From positions 1,178,001 to 1,242,000 of the forward strand of contig JAILWY010000011.1 in assembly GCA_022113835.1 (NCBI GenBank): a DNA stretch of 64,000 nucleotides. Reading direction: 5' to 3'. The translations under genes and the position numbers were made by a program. The DNA is from Atopsyche davidsoni. Taxonomy: Eukaryota > Arthropoda > Insecta > Trichoptera > Hydrobiosidae. Below, piece after piece: positions 30,452 through 43,009 of this stretch. The notes under the pieces were generated by a model that saw nothing but the letters and a program-made list of their open reading frames with translations, was not told the origin of the DNA and ran no database searches. Each line of letters begins with the position of its first letter. Position 1 is the first letter of the stretch.

Positions 30452-30792
30452 GCGGACTTTGTTTAGCAGATTAGTATTTTAAATACCTCACCGCTATATC
30501 AATATACGACCCGCATACTTCCCATGATAATATATAATTTAATAACTTAATAAAAACCAATTAAATAAGTTGAAAAGTGCATAATAAATAAAAACTTATT
30601 ACAAAGACAATCATTTATGCTGTCAATTATTGATATTTTATAAATAATGCATTTTATTTGCGAATTTCATTTTGACCTTGTATTATTATATCATATTTAA
30701 AAAAAAAAAAATTGTTTTCAGATTATAATGTATTTATCACTTTATAAAAAGTTGTCTTATCTTATCTATCAATTATTTTTCGTTTAAACAAC

Positions 30793-32773
30793 TCAAAGTT
30801 CAGTATGCACTCCGCTTGTGCCCAGCCAATCTTCCTTGATCATGTCTGCTGCCTTCTCCCCGATCATGATGCTAGGAGCGTTGGTGTTCCCCCTGACTAT
30901 GTCGGGCATGATGCTCGCGTCCGCGACCCTGACTCCGGCGACCCCGTGGACCTTGAGCCTGGGGTCCACCACGGCGTTGGCGTCTCCCGCGGGACCCATC
31001 CTGGCCGTGCCCACCGGGTGGTACAGGGTGGTGCACAAGTGGCTGAAGACGCATCTCCAATAGGCTTCACTTTTGAACTCAGACGCTCTGCATTCAGCCA
31101 AGTCGAGTCTCTCGATCTTAAAGTCAATTTCTCTGAACGTAGGAGAACCTTCTAGTTTGGCTGCGAACGCTACTCCTCTCAATAACGTCTTGATATCATC
31201 GTCGTGGTCAAAATAATTAGCATGTATTAGAGGCTTATCCAGAGGGTCTGCACTGTTCAGTTGTACCCTTCCTGAAGACTTTGGACGTAGCAGAGTTGGG
31301 AACATTCCAATCAACTCTTGATCCGAATTAAGCTTTATCAGGAGTTGAGATATTTCTTCACCAAATCCGAGAGATTGAATGAACTGCGGCATCAGAAGAA
31401 CATCTTTCACCGTGTGCCTGGTGTGGTGAAACTGTAGGTCAGGCACATCACTGCCGTCTTGTAGCGTGTTCACAAAGCCTATTATTTCCGTGATGCTTAA
31501 TCCTCCCAACAGACCTTCCTGAGTCAATAGATACTGCAGCATCATCTGAGGAATCAGAGCAGGAGGTATCTCCAATTGCGGACCTTTGCTGGCTGAGAAG
31601 TAAATAGGACATATCACATGATCTTTCAGATTCTTTCCCACGGGTAAATCCGCGATGACCTTGATCTTATGCTTCTCCAGGTGCTCCTTGGGTCCTATGC
31701 CAGACAACATAAGGATCTGCGGCGTGTTTATGGCACCCGCGGAAACTATGACTTCTTTGTCAGCTTTGACAATAATTTCTTTGTTCTCTCCTATCTTTAC
31801 TCTCACTCCCACTACTCTCTCTCCGTCGTCGCTGAATATCAACCTCGTTACGTGGGCGTGCTTCACCACGTGCAGGTTGTCGTTTTGCTCCCCCGCAAGA
31901 AAAGCTCTGGCCGAGCTCCAGCGTCTCCCTGCCTTGGTGGTGCTTAGGGCATGTGTGATTCCCAGCTGACTCTCTCCATTTATGTCTTTCAGCGTTTTGT
32001 ATCCATTCTCGTTCCAACCCTTCATCAGTATTTCATTCCACTCGCTGATTGTTTTATACCTTTCAACGTGCAAAGGTCCATCGAACCCGTGGTACTTGGA
32101 GAGACTCGGGTCGCCCTGTATGTCTGCATCGTTGAGGGCTTCCGACTTCTTGAAGTAGCTGACCACAGACTCGTACCCCCAGCCAGGGTTCCCCAGCTGC
32201 TCCCACTCGTCGTAGTCGACCCGGTTGCCCCTCACATACAGCATGGCATTGAGGGCACTGCAGCCTCCCAATGTCTTCCCTCTGGGCCATGGGGGTCTCT
32301 TGCCAATCATCCCTTGGAAGATGCGGGGATCTTGTTCTGTTGTGTAATTCCAGTCCACGTGTGTTTTGTGTGTACCAAAGAACATCCCTGGTATCTAAAA
32401 ATAAAACTTCAATAAAATTTCAATCGTTTTACGCCATCGCCGTTGTTTCTGTCAATCTGCGTAAACGTCATAAGCTCTTTTGCTTTACCTCGGTGTCTAT
32501 GGAGGGGTCGCCTCCCGCCTCCAGCAGCAGCACGCGCCAGGCGCGGTGCTCGGCCAGGCGGTGTGCCAGGGTGGCCCCAGCAGACCCGGCGCCCACCACT
32601 ATGAAGTCGTAGGCGGGGTTGTCTGCTGCCAGGAGTTCAGGGCCCCGGTCCTTTGGCCAGTCCCCGCCCAGGGCGCAGTACGCAGCCAGCAGCGTCTGCA
32701 CCAGCCCACCCAGCAACTGCCCCGACTGCCCGCCCAGGCTGGGACACATCCCCTGCATTGCCTCCTGCAGCAT
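30793..32773 (-). CDS. Gene C: GMC oxidoreductase (tandem paralogue)
   Basis: Predicted 628-residue FAD-dependent oxidoreductase. Coding exons are 32489-32773 and 30793-32394, with a 94-bp GT-AG phase-0 intron. The N-terminus has a hydrophobic export segment (about 14-36), GAGSAG is at 61-66, WPRGKTLGG is at 131-139, [17 protein letters not shown] forms signature 2, the HPV histidine is at 554, and GNTNAPS follows. The C-terminus is SGVHTEL. The ATG at 32773 is eight bases inside a TTTTTTGCAG acceptor (exon start 32781), so transcription starts upstream; an in-frame open extension through the intron is not part of the protein. It is very close to D and E over much of its length and shares its upstream DNA with D, so it arose by recent tandem duplication. 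No disabling change is seen. Confidence 0.93.
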
Positions 32774-33067
32774 CTTTGAACCTGCAAAAAACAACCCCAT
32801 AAATAATCTTAAAATTATGTAGCTATCCACGGGTTTTGTATGACATCCACCAGCGGCCTGCAGTCCATGCAATCTCCAAAGCCATGCTTGTCCTTAATTA
32901 ATTCCGCTGCAATGCTGATATCCCTTTCTTAACTGGACCTTCAGTTCTTCTTATAGTATGACTTCCGACTCTTCAATGTCACCGTATGGATTGAGAATCT
33001 ACTGTGGTATTTTGGTGATGACCTGCTTAAATGGGATCCACTCTCGTATACCCCCATTTACAATTCA

Positions 33068-33160
33068 TGCACCCCCTATTTAATTTTTCGCGGTCATCGA
33101 CCCCTTGTAGAGCGGAATCGACCCCTGAGGGTCGATATTCACCACTTTGGAAACCTATAG
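33068..33160 (-). mobile_element. hAT element terminus (relic), copy upstream of C
   Basis: On the minus strand, GGTTTCCAAAGTGGTGAATA followed by TCGACCCTCAGGGGTCGATT resembles the terminal region of hAT elements that start with (CAGT)GGTTCCCAAAGTGG. A matching copy is at 39303-39395 in duplication unit 2, and the transposase fragment next to it belongs to the same superfamily. Confidence 0.5.
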
Positions 33161-35133
33161 TATAGAGTAAAATTAGTATAGAGATAATTATTAATTGCAT
33201 TAAGGGCCTTCTCTTCGCAATCCATGTTTTTTGAAAATATGTTTCAAAATATCTACTGCGTCAATCAAAAAAAATTAAATGCGAAAAGTTTATTTTATTT
33301 CTTATAAATTAACTTTTAATGTGAGGAATATGTGTTTTTCTGAGTATAATTTAGAGATCATAAAAATTAATCAACCCACATGAGCCAAGCGATTTATATT
33401 GAAAAACTCGGACATATCAACTTTCGATTGATGCATTTCGATTTCGTAAAAATGAACCAGTACCGAAACGTTGAGACTTTTTAGTTAAAATGCATACATG
33501 ATATACAATAGTAACAACTTATATTTGAGCAATAATTGTATAAAATGTCGCTTAAATTATCATGTTTCTATGGAAACAATAATCTATATCAAAACCGGCT
33601 ATAACTGTAGCAAATGAAATTATTTTTTTTACTATTTATTCTTTCCAGTGTAGTTTTTCTGTATTTTTATTTTTTTAACATTGTATATAATAATATCGAA
33701 TTAGCAAAGCTCATCCCCAAAAATTAAACAATCGTTTGTTTTTCAATGATATTAAAAAATCTATAAATAAATTAAAACAATCGCATGTAACGCGTGTGTT
33801 GTACTGAAAGTTTATTTCGCTGTTCAAGGGCATTGTCGCACAGACGGCTGAGGTCATCGACCCGGGAGAGCAAACAAAAGTTTATTTCAAATCTAGAGTA
33901 GAGACTCGAGCGCTTTGCACACGCAGCGACCAATCGCAACAACAAATCGCAGCATCAAATTACAAATGGCTTTTTAAAATACAACAAAAATAAAATTGCA
34001 TTCAAAATAAACTCTAACGGGTATTTTATTGAAAATTTGTTACAGTGATTTGTTGGTCGGTTGTCGGATATGTCGAGCCGCGTGTTGGCGGCTTTATCTC
34101 TAGTTACTCTCTGTTATTTCACGTTGAACACCACACTGCAATCTCTCGTTTATTTACATTTACCACTCTATGCCTTTGTACAATTTTACGATGATTAGAC
34201 GATCACAGAATATAAACGTAGAGTGATGTCGAGATTTGGTTGCTTTAATTGAATCAGAGATACAAAATAAACGTATGTCTCGCTGACGCTTCGTGTGCAT
34301 TATATGCTGATTACAGTTTATTAAGCCATTATTTGCATATCCTCTGCAACCGCCAACCGTCTTGTTGATGGTTGTCAAAGTGTGCCGTGTCTGTGACGAA
34401 CAAATACTTTATCATAATATATAGATCTAATTTACACCATAAAGTATATTGGGATCGTTTATGTCAAATAAACTTCGAAAAGTATTTTACAATATATACA
34501 AGAAGTATCGCTGTCGTCTTGAAAATTAAACTTCAGGCATTACCCATGATTTAATCCGTCATTCCGTCATTGCGAATAGTATATCCATTAAAAATTTCTT
34601 CAGCCCTGAAGTCTTTTCCCATGAATATCGCCAAGCGATTTATAATACACATCATATGTAACGCCTACCGTCGGTTGTGTTAAAACGTGAGTGGAAAATA
34701 CCTTTAGTATTAATGCCAATATATGGTTATCAATATACAGTATTATGTAAAATATTTAAGCACTGTCATAATTATGATAACAGCCCATGATTGCACAATT
34801 GATAAAAGTTAATAAAACGTTTATTTAGTTGATTGTATGGATTCTTGCTCGGTTGTGTTTTTTAAATTTATTTTAATTAACACTAATTCTATAGTATATA
34901 TGACACTGAATAAATATTAACAAGATTTACTAGAATTTATCTTTTGATATATTAAATTTAATTTTAATTTTAATCACAGATTGGTTCAAGTGTTTACACT
35001 TTGCATTATAAAAAATAAGGTGGGCCCAACGACTTGTGTAACTAGATAATTACCGGAGTGGACGCTTTCGTCGGTAATCTCGCTAAGTCATCTCCTAGCC
35101 ACGTGGATACACATAAATATCGGGAATACTCAC

Positions 35134-35230
35134 TGCGCTCTGTGCGGGATAACGATCCAAAGCGCCTACGAGCTGGCGACTCACTGCGTGGCGAGGACTC
35201 CTCGGGTACACTTTCGGTAGATTACTAAAG
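35134..35230 (-). promoter_or_regulatory. Candidate 5' leader exon of gene C
   Basis: A GC-richer block, conserved at 44474-44565 in the second unit, contains on the minus strand a strong donor GTGAGT (exon end at 35134, after CACAGAGCGCA). It could join the TTGCAG acceptor at 32782 before the C start codon, with a 2.35-kb intron. The upstream limit and start site are not identifiable from sequence. Confidence 0.3.
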
Positions 35231-36980
35231 TGATATGAACTCCAGTGGCTCCACAACTTCAGTCAAACAAGTAATATATTTTAAATTTAAATTATAAAAA
35301 AAAAAGTTATAGTACATATGAACAAAACCAAATGATTCAGGAGACTGTCCGGATTTATTGCGAAAGGTCTTACGCCCCACAGGGATATCGTCAAACTAAT
35401 AAGTCCGATAAGTTCATAATGGGATGTTATAAAAAAAATAATTGATTGCTTGTTGCATGTTTCAACAACATGTTCTTCTGAATCAATATACACGTAGTGG
35501 AAGAGGCTACAACCCGTTTTCAGATTTAAACAATTTGTTAGGTTGTTCTCGCTCCCAAGTAAATATATAACTTCACTTACATAAATAGATAACATAAGAC
35601 TGCACAATCTTCCCTGTCACCGCGGTCAATACTGTAATGATAATTATAAACGTTTTTTTAATTCATATTTTTTTTATTAATATCTGTATTTAACTATTTT
35701 TTTTAAAGCACACCCGTCAAACTGTACTTTTTCAATCTTCAAAATACTGATTTATTAAAAAAATATTAAATATATATTATATTTATCGAGATTACATTTT
35801 TTTTTTTTAATAAACTGTTTTGCTATTCATGGGTTTAAATGGTGATTGCACTATGTATCACAAAATTGTTGTATTCTTCAGCGTCGTTGTTCATATTTTC
35901 TGTGTGATTATATTAATTCTATATTTACAACTTATTTTTGTGGGATGCGCGAGCTTCCCCGAACCGACAGTTTGGGAGCCACTGCATATGCGCATATCTT
36001 AGAAGGGGGTATTATCAAATGACAATCAACCGCATTATCTATAAATGTCAATGTCTGTGAAGGTTTCACTTGATTCACATGTTTTAAATGTTAATCTTTA
36101 ATACTCGCTTATTCCTGATTTGTCACAGTTCTTATATTAGATATTATTTAACTATAATACATTATAAATATATTATGAATTTATGTCCATGGGACAATGT
36201 TAGAGAATTTAAATATAATATTTTTAGAAATGCACAATATGATTCAAAAGTAGCATTTTCACAGAAAATCTGGTTTTTATTTTGATTTGAATCAAAGTTG
36301 TAAGCTATATGTTTTAATTTTTCTTTTAATATATAATTTAAACGACGTAATAAGCCGGACGCGGCCGCAATTGCAGCAAATCGCTTGCTTTCCGGTTTCT
36401 ATCACATGCGTTTATTAACTATTATTGAGTAATGTGTTTAATAGGGTTATTGTTGTACCAATAAATTGATCAAATAAATCAATTATAGAGTATAATAAGA
36501 CTATTTCCAAACACGGGTCTGCTTTTTAACGAAATATTTGACCATCGCATGTGCTATCGCATTTCCGATTCAATGCTTTATTAATTTCCTCTGTGAAATC
36601 CTGCAAGCAAGACACTTGAACTTTCATTTTGTTATTATTAATAAGTAATATCGACCAGTACAGGGTGGTTTCAATTTTGTTACGGACCTTTCCACATTTA
36701 TATTTATAAACTCAACATAATTTTTTTTATTAAAAAATATAATTTTTAATATCAATTATTATAATTTATAACATTATTTTTGGTCCTTCCCAAAATCCAA
36801 TAAATCAATAATCTCATTAGAGAAAACAAAGTTTTATTATATCTGTTCTTTATTAAAATTCAATAATCCATTTAAAATCTTATTCACAACAGCGAGATTG
36901 CCATTGTTATTACATGTACATACAACAAAGCTAATATTATATTTGTATTTGAAATAATAAAAATATATTACAAAACTAAC

Positions 36981-38979
36981 TTAGAGCTCGCTATGCTTCC
37001 CGCTTTTGCCCAGCCAATCTTCCTTGATCATGTCTGCTGCCTTCTCCCCGATCATGATGCTAGGAGCGTTGGTGTTCCCCCTGACTATGTCGGGCATGAT
37101 GCTCGCGTCCGCGACCCTGACTCCGGCGACCCCGTGGACCTTGAGCCTGGGGTCCACCACGGCGTTAGAGTCTCCCGCAGGACCCATCCTGGCCGTGCTC
37201 ACCGGGTGGTACAGGGTGGAGCACATGTGGCGGAAGACGCATCTCCAATAGGCTTCACTTTTGAACTCAAACGCTCTGCATTCAGCCAAGTCGAGTCTCT
37301 CGATCTTGAAGCCAACTTTTCTGAACGTGGGAGAAGCCTCTAGTTTGGCTAAGAACGCTGCTCCTCTCAATAACGTCTTGATGTCATCGTCGTGGTCAAA
37401 ATACTTAGAATGTATCAGAGGCTTATCTAAAGGATCTTTGCTGTTCAGTTCAATACTTCCTAAAGACTTGGGGCGAAGCAGGGTTGGGAGCATTCCAATC
37501 AACTCTTGGTCCGAATTAAGCTTTATCAGGAGTTGAGATAATTCTTCACCGTATCCGAGAGATTTAATGAAGTTTGGCAGCTGAAGACCATCTTTCACCG
37601 TGTGCCTGGTGTGGTGAAACTGTAGGTCAGGCACATCACTGCCGTCTTTTAGCGTGTTCACAAAGCCTGTTAATTCCATGACGCTTATACCTCTCAACGG
37701 GCTTTCCTGATTCAATAGAAACTGCAGCATCATCTCAGGAATCAGAGCATGAGGTATCTCCAATTGCGGACCTTTGCTGGCTGAGAAGTAAATAGGACAT
37801 ATCACATGATCTTTCAGATTCTTTCCCACGGGTAAATCCGCGATGACCTTGATTTTATGCTTCTCCAGGTGCTCCTTGGGTCCTATGCCAGACAACATAA
37901 GGATCTGTGGCGTGTTTATGGCACCCGCGGAAACTATAACTTCTTTGTCAGCTTTAACTATAATTTTTTTGTTCTCTCCTATCTTCACTTCCACTCCCAC
38001 TACTCTCTCTCCGTCGTCGCTGAATATCAACCTCGTTACGTGGGCGTGCTTCACTACGTGCAGGTTGTCGCTTTGCTCCCCCGCAAGAAAAGCTCTGGCC
38101 GAGCTCCAGCGTCTCCCTGCCTTGGTGGTGCTCAGGGCATGTGTGATTCCCATCTGACTCTCTCCATTTATGTCTTTCAGCGTTTTATATCCATTCTCGT
38201 TCCAACCCTTCATCAGTATTTCATTCCACTCGCTGATTGATTTATACCTTTCAACGTGCAAAGGTCCATCGAACCCGTGGTACTTGGAGAGACTCGGGTT
38301 GCCTTGTATGTCTGCGTCTTTGAGGCCTTCCGATTTTTTGAAGTAGCCAAGCACAGACTCGTACCCCCAGCCGGGGTTCCCCAGCTGCTCCCACTCGTCG
38401 TAATCGGCCCGGTTGCCCCTCACGTACATCATGGCGTTGACGGCGCTGCAGCCTCCCAGTGCCTTCCCTCTGGGCCAGGGGGATCTCTTGCCAATCATCC
38501 CTTGGAAGATGCGGGGATCTTGTTCTGTTGTGTAATTCCAGTCCACGTGTGTTTTGTGTGTACCAAAGAACATCCCTGGTAACTAAAAATAAAACTTCAT
38601 AGTGAATTTTAATTTTTAAATATTTTCAATCGTTTTACGTCATCGCCGTTGTTTCTGTCAATCTGCGTAAACGTCATAAGCTCTTTTGCTTTACCTCGGT
38701 GTCTATGGAGGGGTCGCCTCCCGCCTCCAGCAGCAGCACGCGCCAGGCGCGGTGCTCGGCCAGGCGGTGTGCCAGGGTGGCCCCAGCAGACCCGGCGCCC
38801 ACCACTATGAAGTCATAGGCGGGGTTGTCCGCCGCCAGGAGTTCAGGGCCCCGGTCCGCGGGCCAGCCTGTGCCCAGGGCGCAGTACGCAGCCAGCAGTG
38901 TCTGCACCAGCCCGCCCAGCATTTGCCCTGACTGCCCGCCAAGGCTGGGGCACATCCCTTGCATCGCCTCCTGAAGCAT
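36981..38979 (-). CDS. Gene D: GMC oxidoreductase (tandem paralogue)
   Basis: Predicted 628-residue FAD-dependent oxidoreductase. Coding exons are 38695-38979 and 36981-38582, with a 112-bp phase-0 intron. The acceptor here gives LPGM rather than IPGM. GAGSAG is at 61-66, WPRGKALGG at 131-139, signature 2 reads [20 protein letters not shown] is at 554 (HPVSTARMG), then GNTNAPS; the tail is SGKHSEL. The start is homologous to A, C and E, eight bases after a TTTTGCAG acceptor (exon start 38987). The intron's donor-proximal 70 bp are nearly identical to those of A and C. D and C look like products of one tandem duplication, with differences concentrated around residues 365-450 (the probable substrate-side domain). 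No stop or frameshift is seen, so it should be functional. Confidence 0.93.
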
Positions 38980-39079
38980 CTTTTAACCTGCAAAAAACAA
39001 CCCCATAAAGGATTAAAATTATGTAGCCATCCGCGGATTATGTACGACATCCATCAGCGGCGTGCAGTCCATGCAATCT

Positions 39080-39195
39080 CCAAACCATTGCTGGTCCTTA
39101 ATTAATGCATGATAAATAGCAGGTATGTCTCTCTGAAGCCAAAATTGCTGATATCCCTTTCTAAACTGCACCTTCAGTTCTTCATTAGTGCTTAT
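39080..39195 (-). pseudogene. hAT transposase fragment upstream of gene D
   Basis: On the minus strand it reads EELKVQFRKGYQQFWLQRDI then PAIYHAL, the stretch preceding the C-terminal dimerisation core of ZBED/SCAND3-like hAT transposases. The core itself is absent. The equivalent site upstream of gene C (32880-32960) keeps only part, with a deletion of about 60 bp. The fragment at 1462-1710 overlaps it and continues into the core. Confidence 0.6.
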
Positions 39196-41117
39196 TCCTT
39201 CAGTTCTTCTTATAGTCACCGTATGGATTGAGAATCTACTGTGGTATTTTGGTGATAACCTGCTTAAATGGGATCCACTCTCGTAGACCCCCATTTACTG
39301 TTCATGCACCCCCTATTTAATTTTTCGCTGTCATCGACCCCTTGCAGAGCGGAATCGACCCCTGAGAGTCGGTATTCACCACTTTGAAAACTTATAGTAT
39401 AGAGAGAAATTTAGATAATTATTACTTGCATTAAGGGCCTTCTCTTCGTTATTCATTTTATTTTAAAACATGCTGCGAAAAATCTAATGCACCAATCAAA
39501 AAAATTTAAATGCAAAAAGTTTATTTTATTTTTTATAAATTAACTTTTAATGTGAGGAATGTGTGCTTTTCCGAGTAAAATTTAGAGTCAATCATAAAAA
39601 ATAATCAACCCATATGAGCCATGCGATTTATATTGGAAAACTCGGACATATTAACTTTCGATTGATGCATTACGATTTCGTGAAGATGAACCAGGACAGA
39701 AACGTTGAAGAACATACATGTTCTTCAACGTATGTATGTTCTTTGTTTCAATAATTGTAGAAAATATCGCTTAAATGTTCATATTTCTATTGAAACAATA
39801 ATCTAAATCTAAACCGGCTAAAATTGGTGTCAATGAAATTATTATTTGTATTATTTATTCTTTCCCGTGTAGTTTTTCTGTATTTTTATTTTTTGTACGA
39901 GTATATCTCGTTGACGCTTCATTTGCATTATATGCTGATTACAGTATATTAAGGCATTTGTATATCTTCTACTACCGCCAACCGTCTTGCTGATTGTTGC
40001 CAAAGTGTGTGTGTGACAACCAAAAACTGACACCATTGACACCATAAAATATATTGGGATCGAAATGTCAAATAGACTTCGAAAAGTATTTTACAATATA
40101 TAAGAAGTATCGCTGTCGTCTTGAAAGTTAAACTTCAGGCATTACCCATGATTTAATCCGTCGTTCCGTTGGCGGTTGCAAATAGTATGGTACATCCATT
40201 AAAAATTTCTTCAGCCCTGAAGTCTTTTCCCATGAAAATCGCCAAGCGATATGTAACACCTACTGGCGGTTGTGTTAGAACGTGAGTGGAAAATACCTTT
40301 AGTATTAATGCCAATACAAGGTGTAGGCGACGGGAGCTAGGTATATCCTCGGATGGAGGCTCTAGCCCTCGTTCTTTCCTCTTCGTTGTTTAGCTTACGA
40401 ATTCGCCAAGGTTCATAAGCTATCAGTGGATTGTATTATATGTTAATTTCAAACACTTTTTATTTATCCGCTTTCAATCATTTGGATTACAATTTTACAT
40501 TTATTTAAACCTCTTTCACAATTTAGGGATCATTATTATTATGTTCTTTGAGATTTGTAAGATCTCTATACATTATGGCAGGTATACGAACGCATCATTA
40601 ATACTGCTGGAGTGTCCTTGCTACCGAGCATAGTCACCCGTGGAGATAATTTGAATACTTTTCGATTTCACTTTTCAACATTACGACAAACACGCGATCC
40701 TGCATCGATATGTCGGAGATCATTGTTACCGGGCATAGTCACCCTGTGGAGACAAATTGAGTACTTAACATAACGACAGATAAATCTGCCGGAGTATCAT
40801 TAATGTATTAATCTCGTATGTTAATATATTATAAAAAAAATATTGCGTTTAATATGTAGTTAGCGTATATGTAGTAAGTGTAGTTAGTCTATATGTGAAA
40901 GCTAAAAACTTAGTAGCGCTTCTAGAAACAGACAATTTTTTTTTTTTTTTTTTTAGCTGGGCTTGGAACTACTTTCTGGAGCAGAAAAATACCTTGAAAA
41001 AGTAAATGGCGCGACCGACCCGACCGGCGACCTGAAATGTGCTCTTGGGTCCAAAAAGGTTGGGGATACCCCGGTCGAAGATATCTACGAGTATGTGGTC
41101 CGTGGGAGCGGGTGCCG

Positions 41118-41437
41118 TTCCGTCGGCCGCTGATAACAAATTATTTTAATACTCTAAAAGAATTTAAACTATCATCGCGTTGCCAACACAAGGCTATCAA
41201 TATACAATATTCTGTAAAATGTTTCAACATCATTATAATTATGATAACAGCCCATGATTTCTCAGTATAATAAAAGTTAATTAATCGTTTATTTAGTTGG
41301 TTGTGTGGATTCATGCTCGGTTGTGTTTTTTAAATTTATTTTAATTAACACAAATACTATAGTATATATGACACTGAATAAATATTGACGAGATTTACTT
41401 GAATTTATCGTTTGTTATTTTTAGTATAATTAAAATT
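41118..41437 (+). repeat. Local tandem duplication, left copy
   Basis: Starts with GTGCCGTTCCGTCGGCCGCT and includes the ATCATCGCGTTGCCAACACA and ATGATAACAGCCCATGATT blocks. The sequence repeats with few changes at 41562-41910, and its right two thirds also match 34711-34960 upstream of gene C. Confidence 0.7.
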
Positions 41438-41441
41438 TTAC

Positions 41442-41552
41442 TATAATGATAAAAGTAGCTTTGTATTTTGTCTTCACTTGGAGTTTATTATATTTTTTGC
41501 ATGACTAGTTTCGACCAAATAGACTAGGTCATCATCAGATGTTATGCATCTG
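41442..41552 (+). mobile_element. Left half of a split palindromic MITE
   Basis: Begins TATAATGATAAAAGTAGC, continues through ACTAGTTTCGACCAAATAGA, and stops just past the centre (ATCAGATGTTATGCATCTG). The mirror half is at 44268-44395. The intact relative is the palindrome at 63168-63427. Confidence 0.75.
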
Positions 41553-41561
41553 TAGGAAGGG

Positions 41562-41910
41562 ATGCCGTTCCGGCGGCCGCTTATAGCAAATTATTTTAAA
41601 ATTATATCTTAATTAATTTTTACTCTAAAAGAATTTAAACTATCATCGCGTTGCCAACACAAGGTTATCAATATACAATATTATGTAAATTATTTCAACA
41701 TTATTATATTTATGATAACAGCCCATGATTTCTCAGTATAATAAAAGTTAATTAAACGTTTATTTAGTTGATTGTGTGGATTCATGCTCGGTTGTGTTTT
41801 TTAAATTTATTTTAGTTAACACTAATACTATAGTATATATGACACTGAATAAATATTGACGAGATTTACGTGAATTTATCGTTTGTTATTTTTAATTTAA
41901 TTAAAATTTA
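41562..41910 (+). repeat. Local tandem duplication, right copy
   Basis: Near-identical to 41118-41437 with a 24-bp insertion (AAATTATATCTTAATTAA region). It abuts the left half of a palindromic MITE on its left and the mariner relic on its right. Confidence 0.7.
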
Positions 41911-41914
41911 AGTA

Positions 41915-42720
41915 AGCGATATTGGATGAAGATGATACGCAAACACAACATCAACTTGCGGAGGCATTAAAAGTGTCTCGCCAAGGTATTTTCAAACGTT
42001 CACATACCATGGGAAAAATTCAAACGGAAGGAAAATGGGTTCGGCATGAGTTGGCTGAGAGACAGATAGAAAATCAAAGAACCACTTCCGAATATTTTTT
42101 TTGCGGCACGTAAGAAACAGTTTCTTGCATCGAATTGTTACTAGCAATTAGAAGTAAATTTATTTCGAGAATCCTAATGGCAAAAATCGTTCACCTGGCA
42201 AAGAATCATCAACATCATCGATGGCACGGCCTAATTGTTTTGGAAAGAAGACTATGCTATGCGTTTGGTGGGACCAGAAAGGAATCGTGTACTATGAGCT
42301 TCTGAGACCAGGCGAAACTGTCAATGGGCAGCGCTACCGACAACAACTGATCAATTTGACTCATGCTGTTTGAAAAACGGCCGGAATGGAACACGAGACA
42401 CGAACAAATGATATTGAAGCACGACAAAGCTTCGTGCCATCGCCCTTCCATCGTCCAGGACACCATCAAAACGCTGAAATGGGATCTGCTACCGCACCCG
42501 CCGTAACCAGACCTGGCCTCTTCCGATTTTTATTTGTTCCGGTCGATGGCACATGGATTGGCTGGACTACACTTGCCCAATTTCGAAAAAGTGGAAAATT
42601 GGATGGATGAATGGTTTCGGTCCGACGCGTCGTTTTATCGTCACGGTATTCGTGTACTGCCAGAGAGATGGCAAAAATGTGACGATACTTTGAATAAACC
42701 ATTTTTTTGTATTTCTTTTA
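41915..42720 (+). pseudogene. Mariner transposase relic (5'-truncated, frameshifted)
   Basis: Scattered over frames but in order: QLAEALKVSRQGIFKRSHTM and GKIQTEGKWVRHELAERQ (second helix-turn-helix and linker, 41922-42090), then a KEWI-like region in disrupted frame, LVWWDQKGIVYYELLRPGET with VNGQRYRQQL (about 42260-42360), HRPSIVQDTIKTLKWDLLPH (about 42440-42500), and a C-terminal HGIRVLPERWQKC (about 42640-42680). These are hallmark mariner (Tc1/mariner, mauritiana-type) segments. The N-terminal helix-turn-helix is missing and several frameshifts and stops are present, so it is inactive. A GCCGGAAACCTAGTAGCACG block at 42750 may be part of its 3' end. Confidence 0.85.
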
Positions 42721-43009
42721 AAATTATACACTTTTCATTGATAAAAAAAGCCGGAAACCTAGTAGCACGCCTAGTTGGACTAAATGGAAATGGAAAAAAT
42801 ACTCAATTCCAGAAATATAATTATAAAATATAAAAATTATTTTTTATGTTAAATAAATAATAAGTAGTAGTAAATAATAGTATGAAAATTCTGGTAATTG
42901 GGTCGAATTGGGGCAAATATGCAACGAATAATTATTTTTAATAGAAATTTAAAAATGTATATTTATAGCTAAAAATTTCAAACAGGTTAGAATACGAAAA
43001 ATATACTGC

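Larger units (their letters stand above)
25911..30792. other. Intergenic region between genes B and C
   Basis: About 4.9 kb of AT-rich DNA. Apart from the possible B leader exon (26.6-26.85 kb), a TA microsatellite (27822-27856), the plus-strand splice-like motif at 29755 and the TTAA-flanked MITE (30.1-30.45 kb), I see no gene. Small GC-richer patches at about 27.88-27.97 and 28.5-28.8 kb are unassigned. Confidence 0.5.
32782..36980. other. Upstream region of gene C (duplication unit 1)
   Basis: Non-coding DNA. Much of it is homologous in order to 38988-45261 upstream of gene D: 32782-33650 with 38988-39890, 34200-34960 with 39900-41400, and 35077-35640 with 44425-45050. It includes decayed hAT sequence (about 32880-33160), a shared ATGATAACAGCCCATGATT block (34711-34960) present three times in the window, and the candidate leader exon at 35134. 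The frame at 35287-35607 (106 codons, minus) is not conserved as an open frame in unit 2, so I do not call it a gene. I see nothing specific in 35.7-36.98 kb. Confidence 0.6.

Noticed and set aside
32468..32872. Longer N-terminus for gene C from an upstream in-frame ATG
   Set aside because: The extension crosses a TTTTTTGCAG acceptor and is not conserved in A, D or E, so it is intron sequence read through.
35287..35607. 106-codon minus-strand frame upstream of gene C
   Set aside because: The homologous DNA in the second duplication unit (about 44.65-45.0 kb) does not keep the frame, and no known domain is seen.
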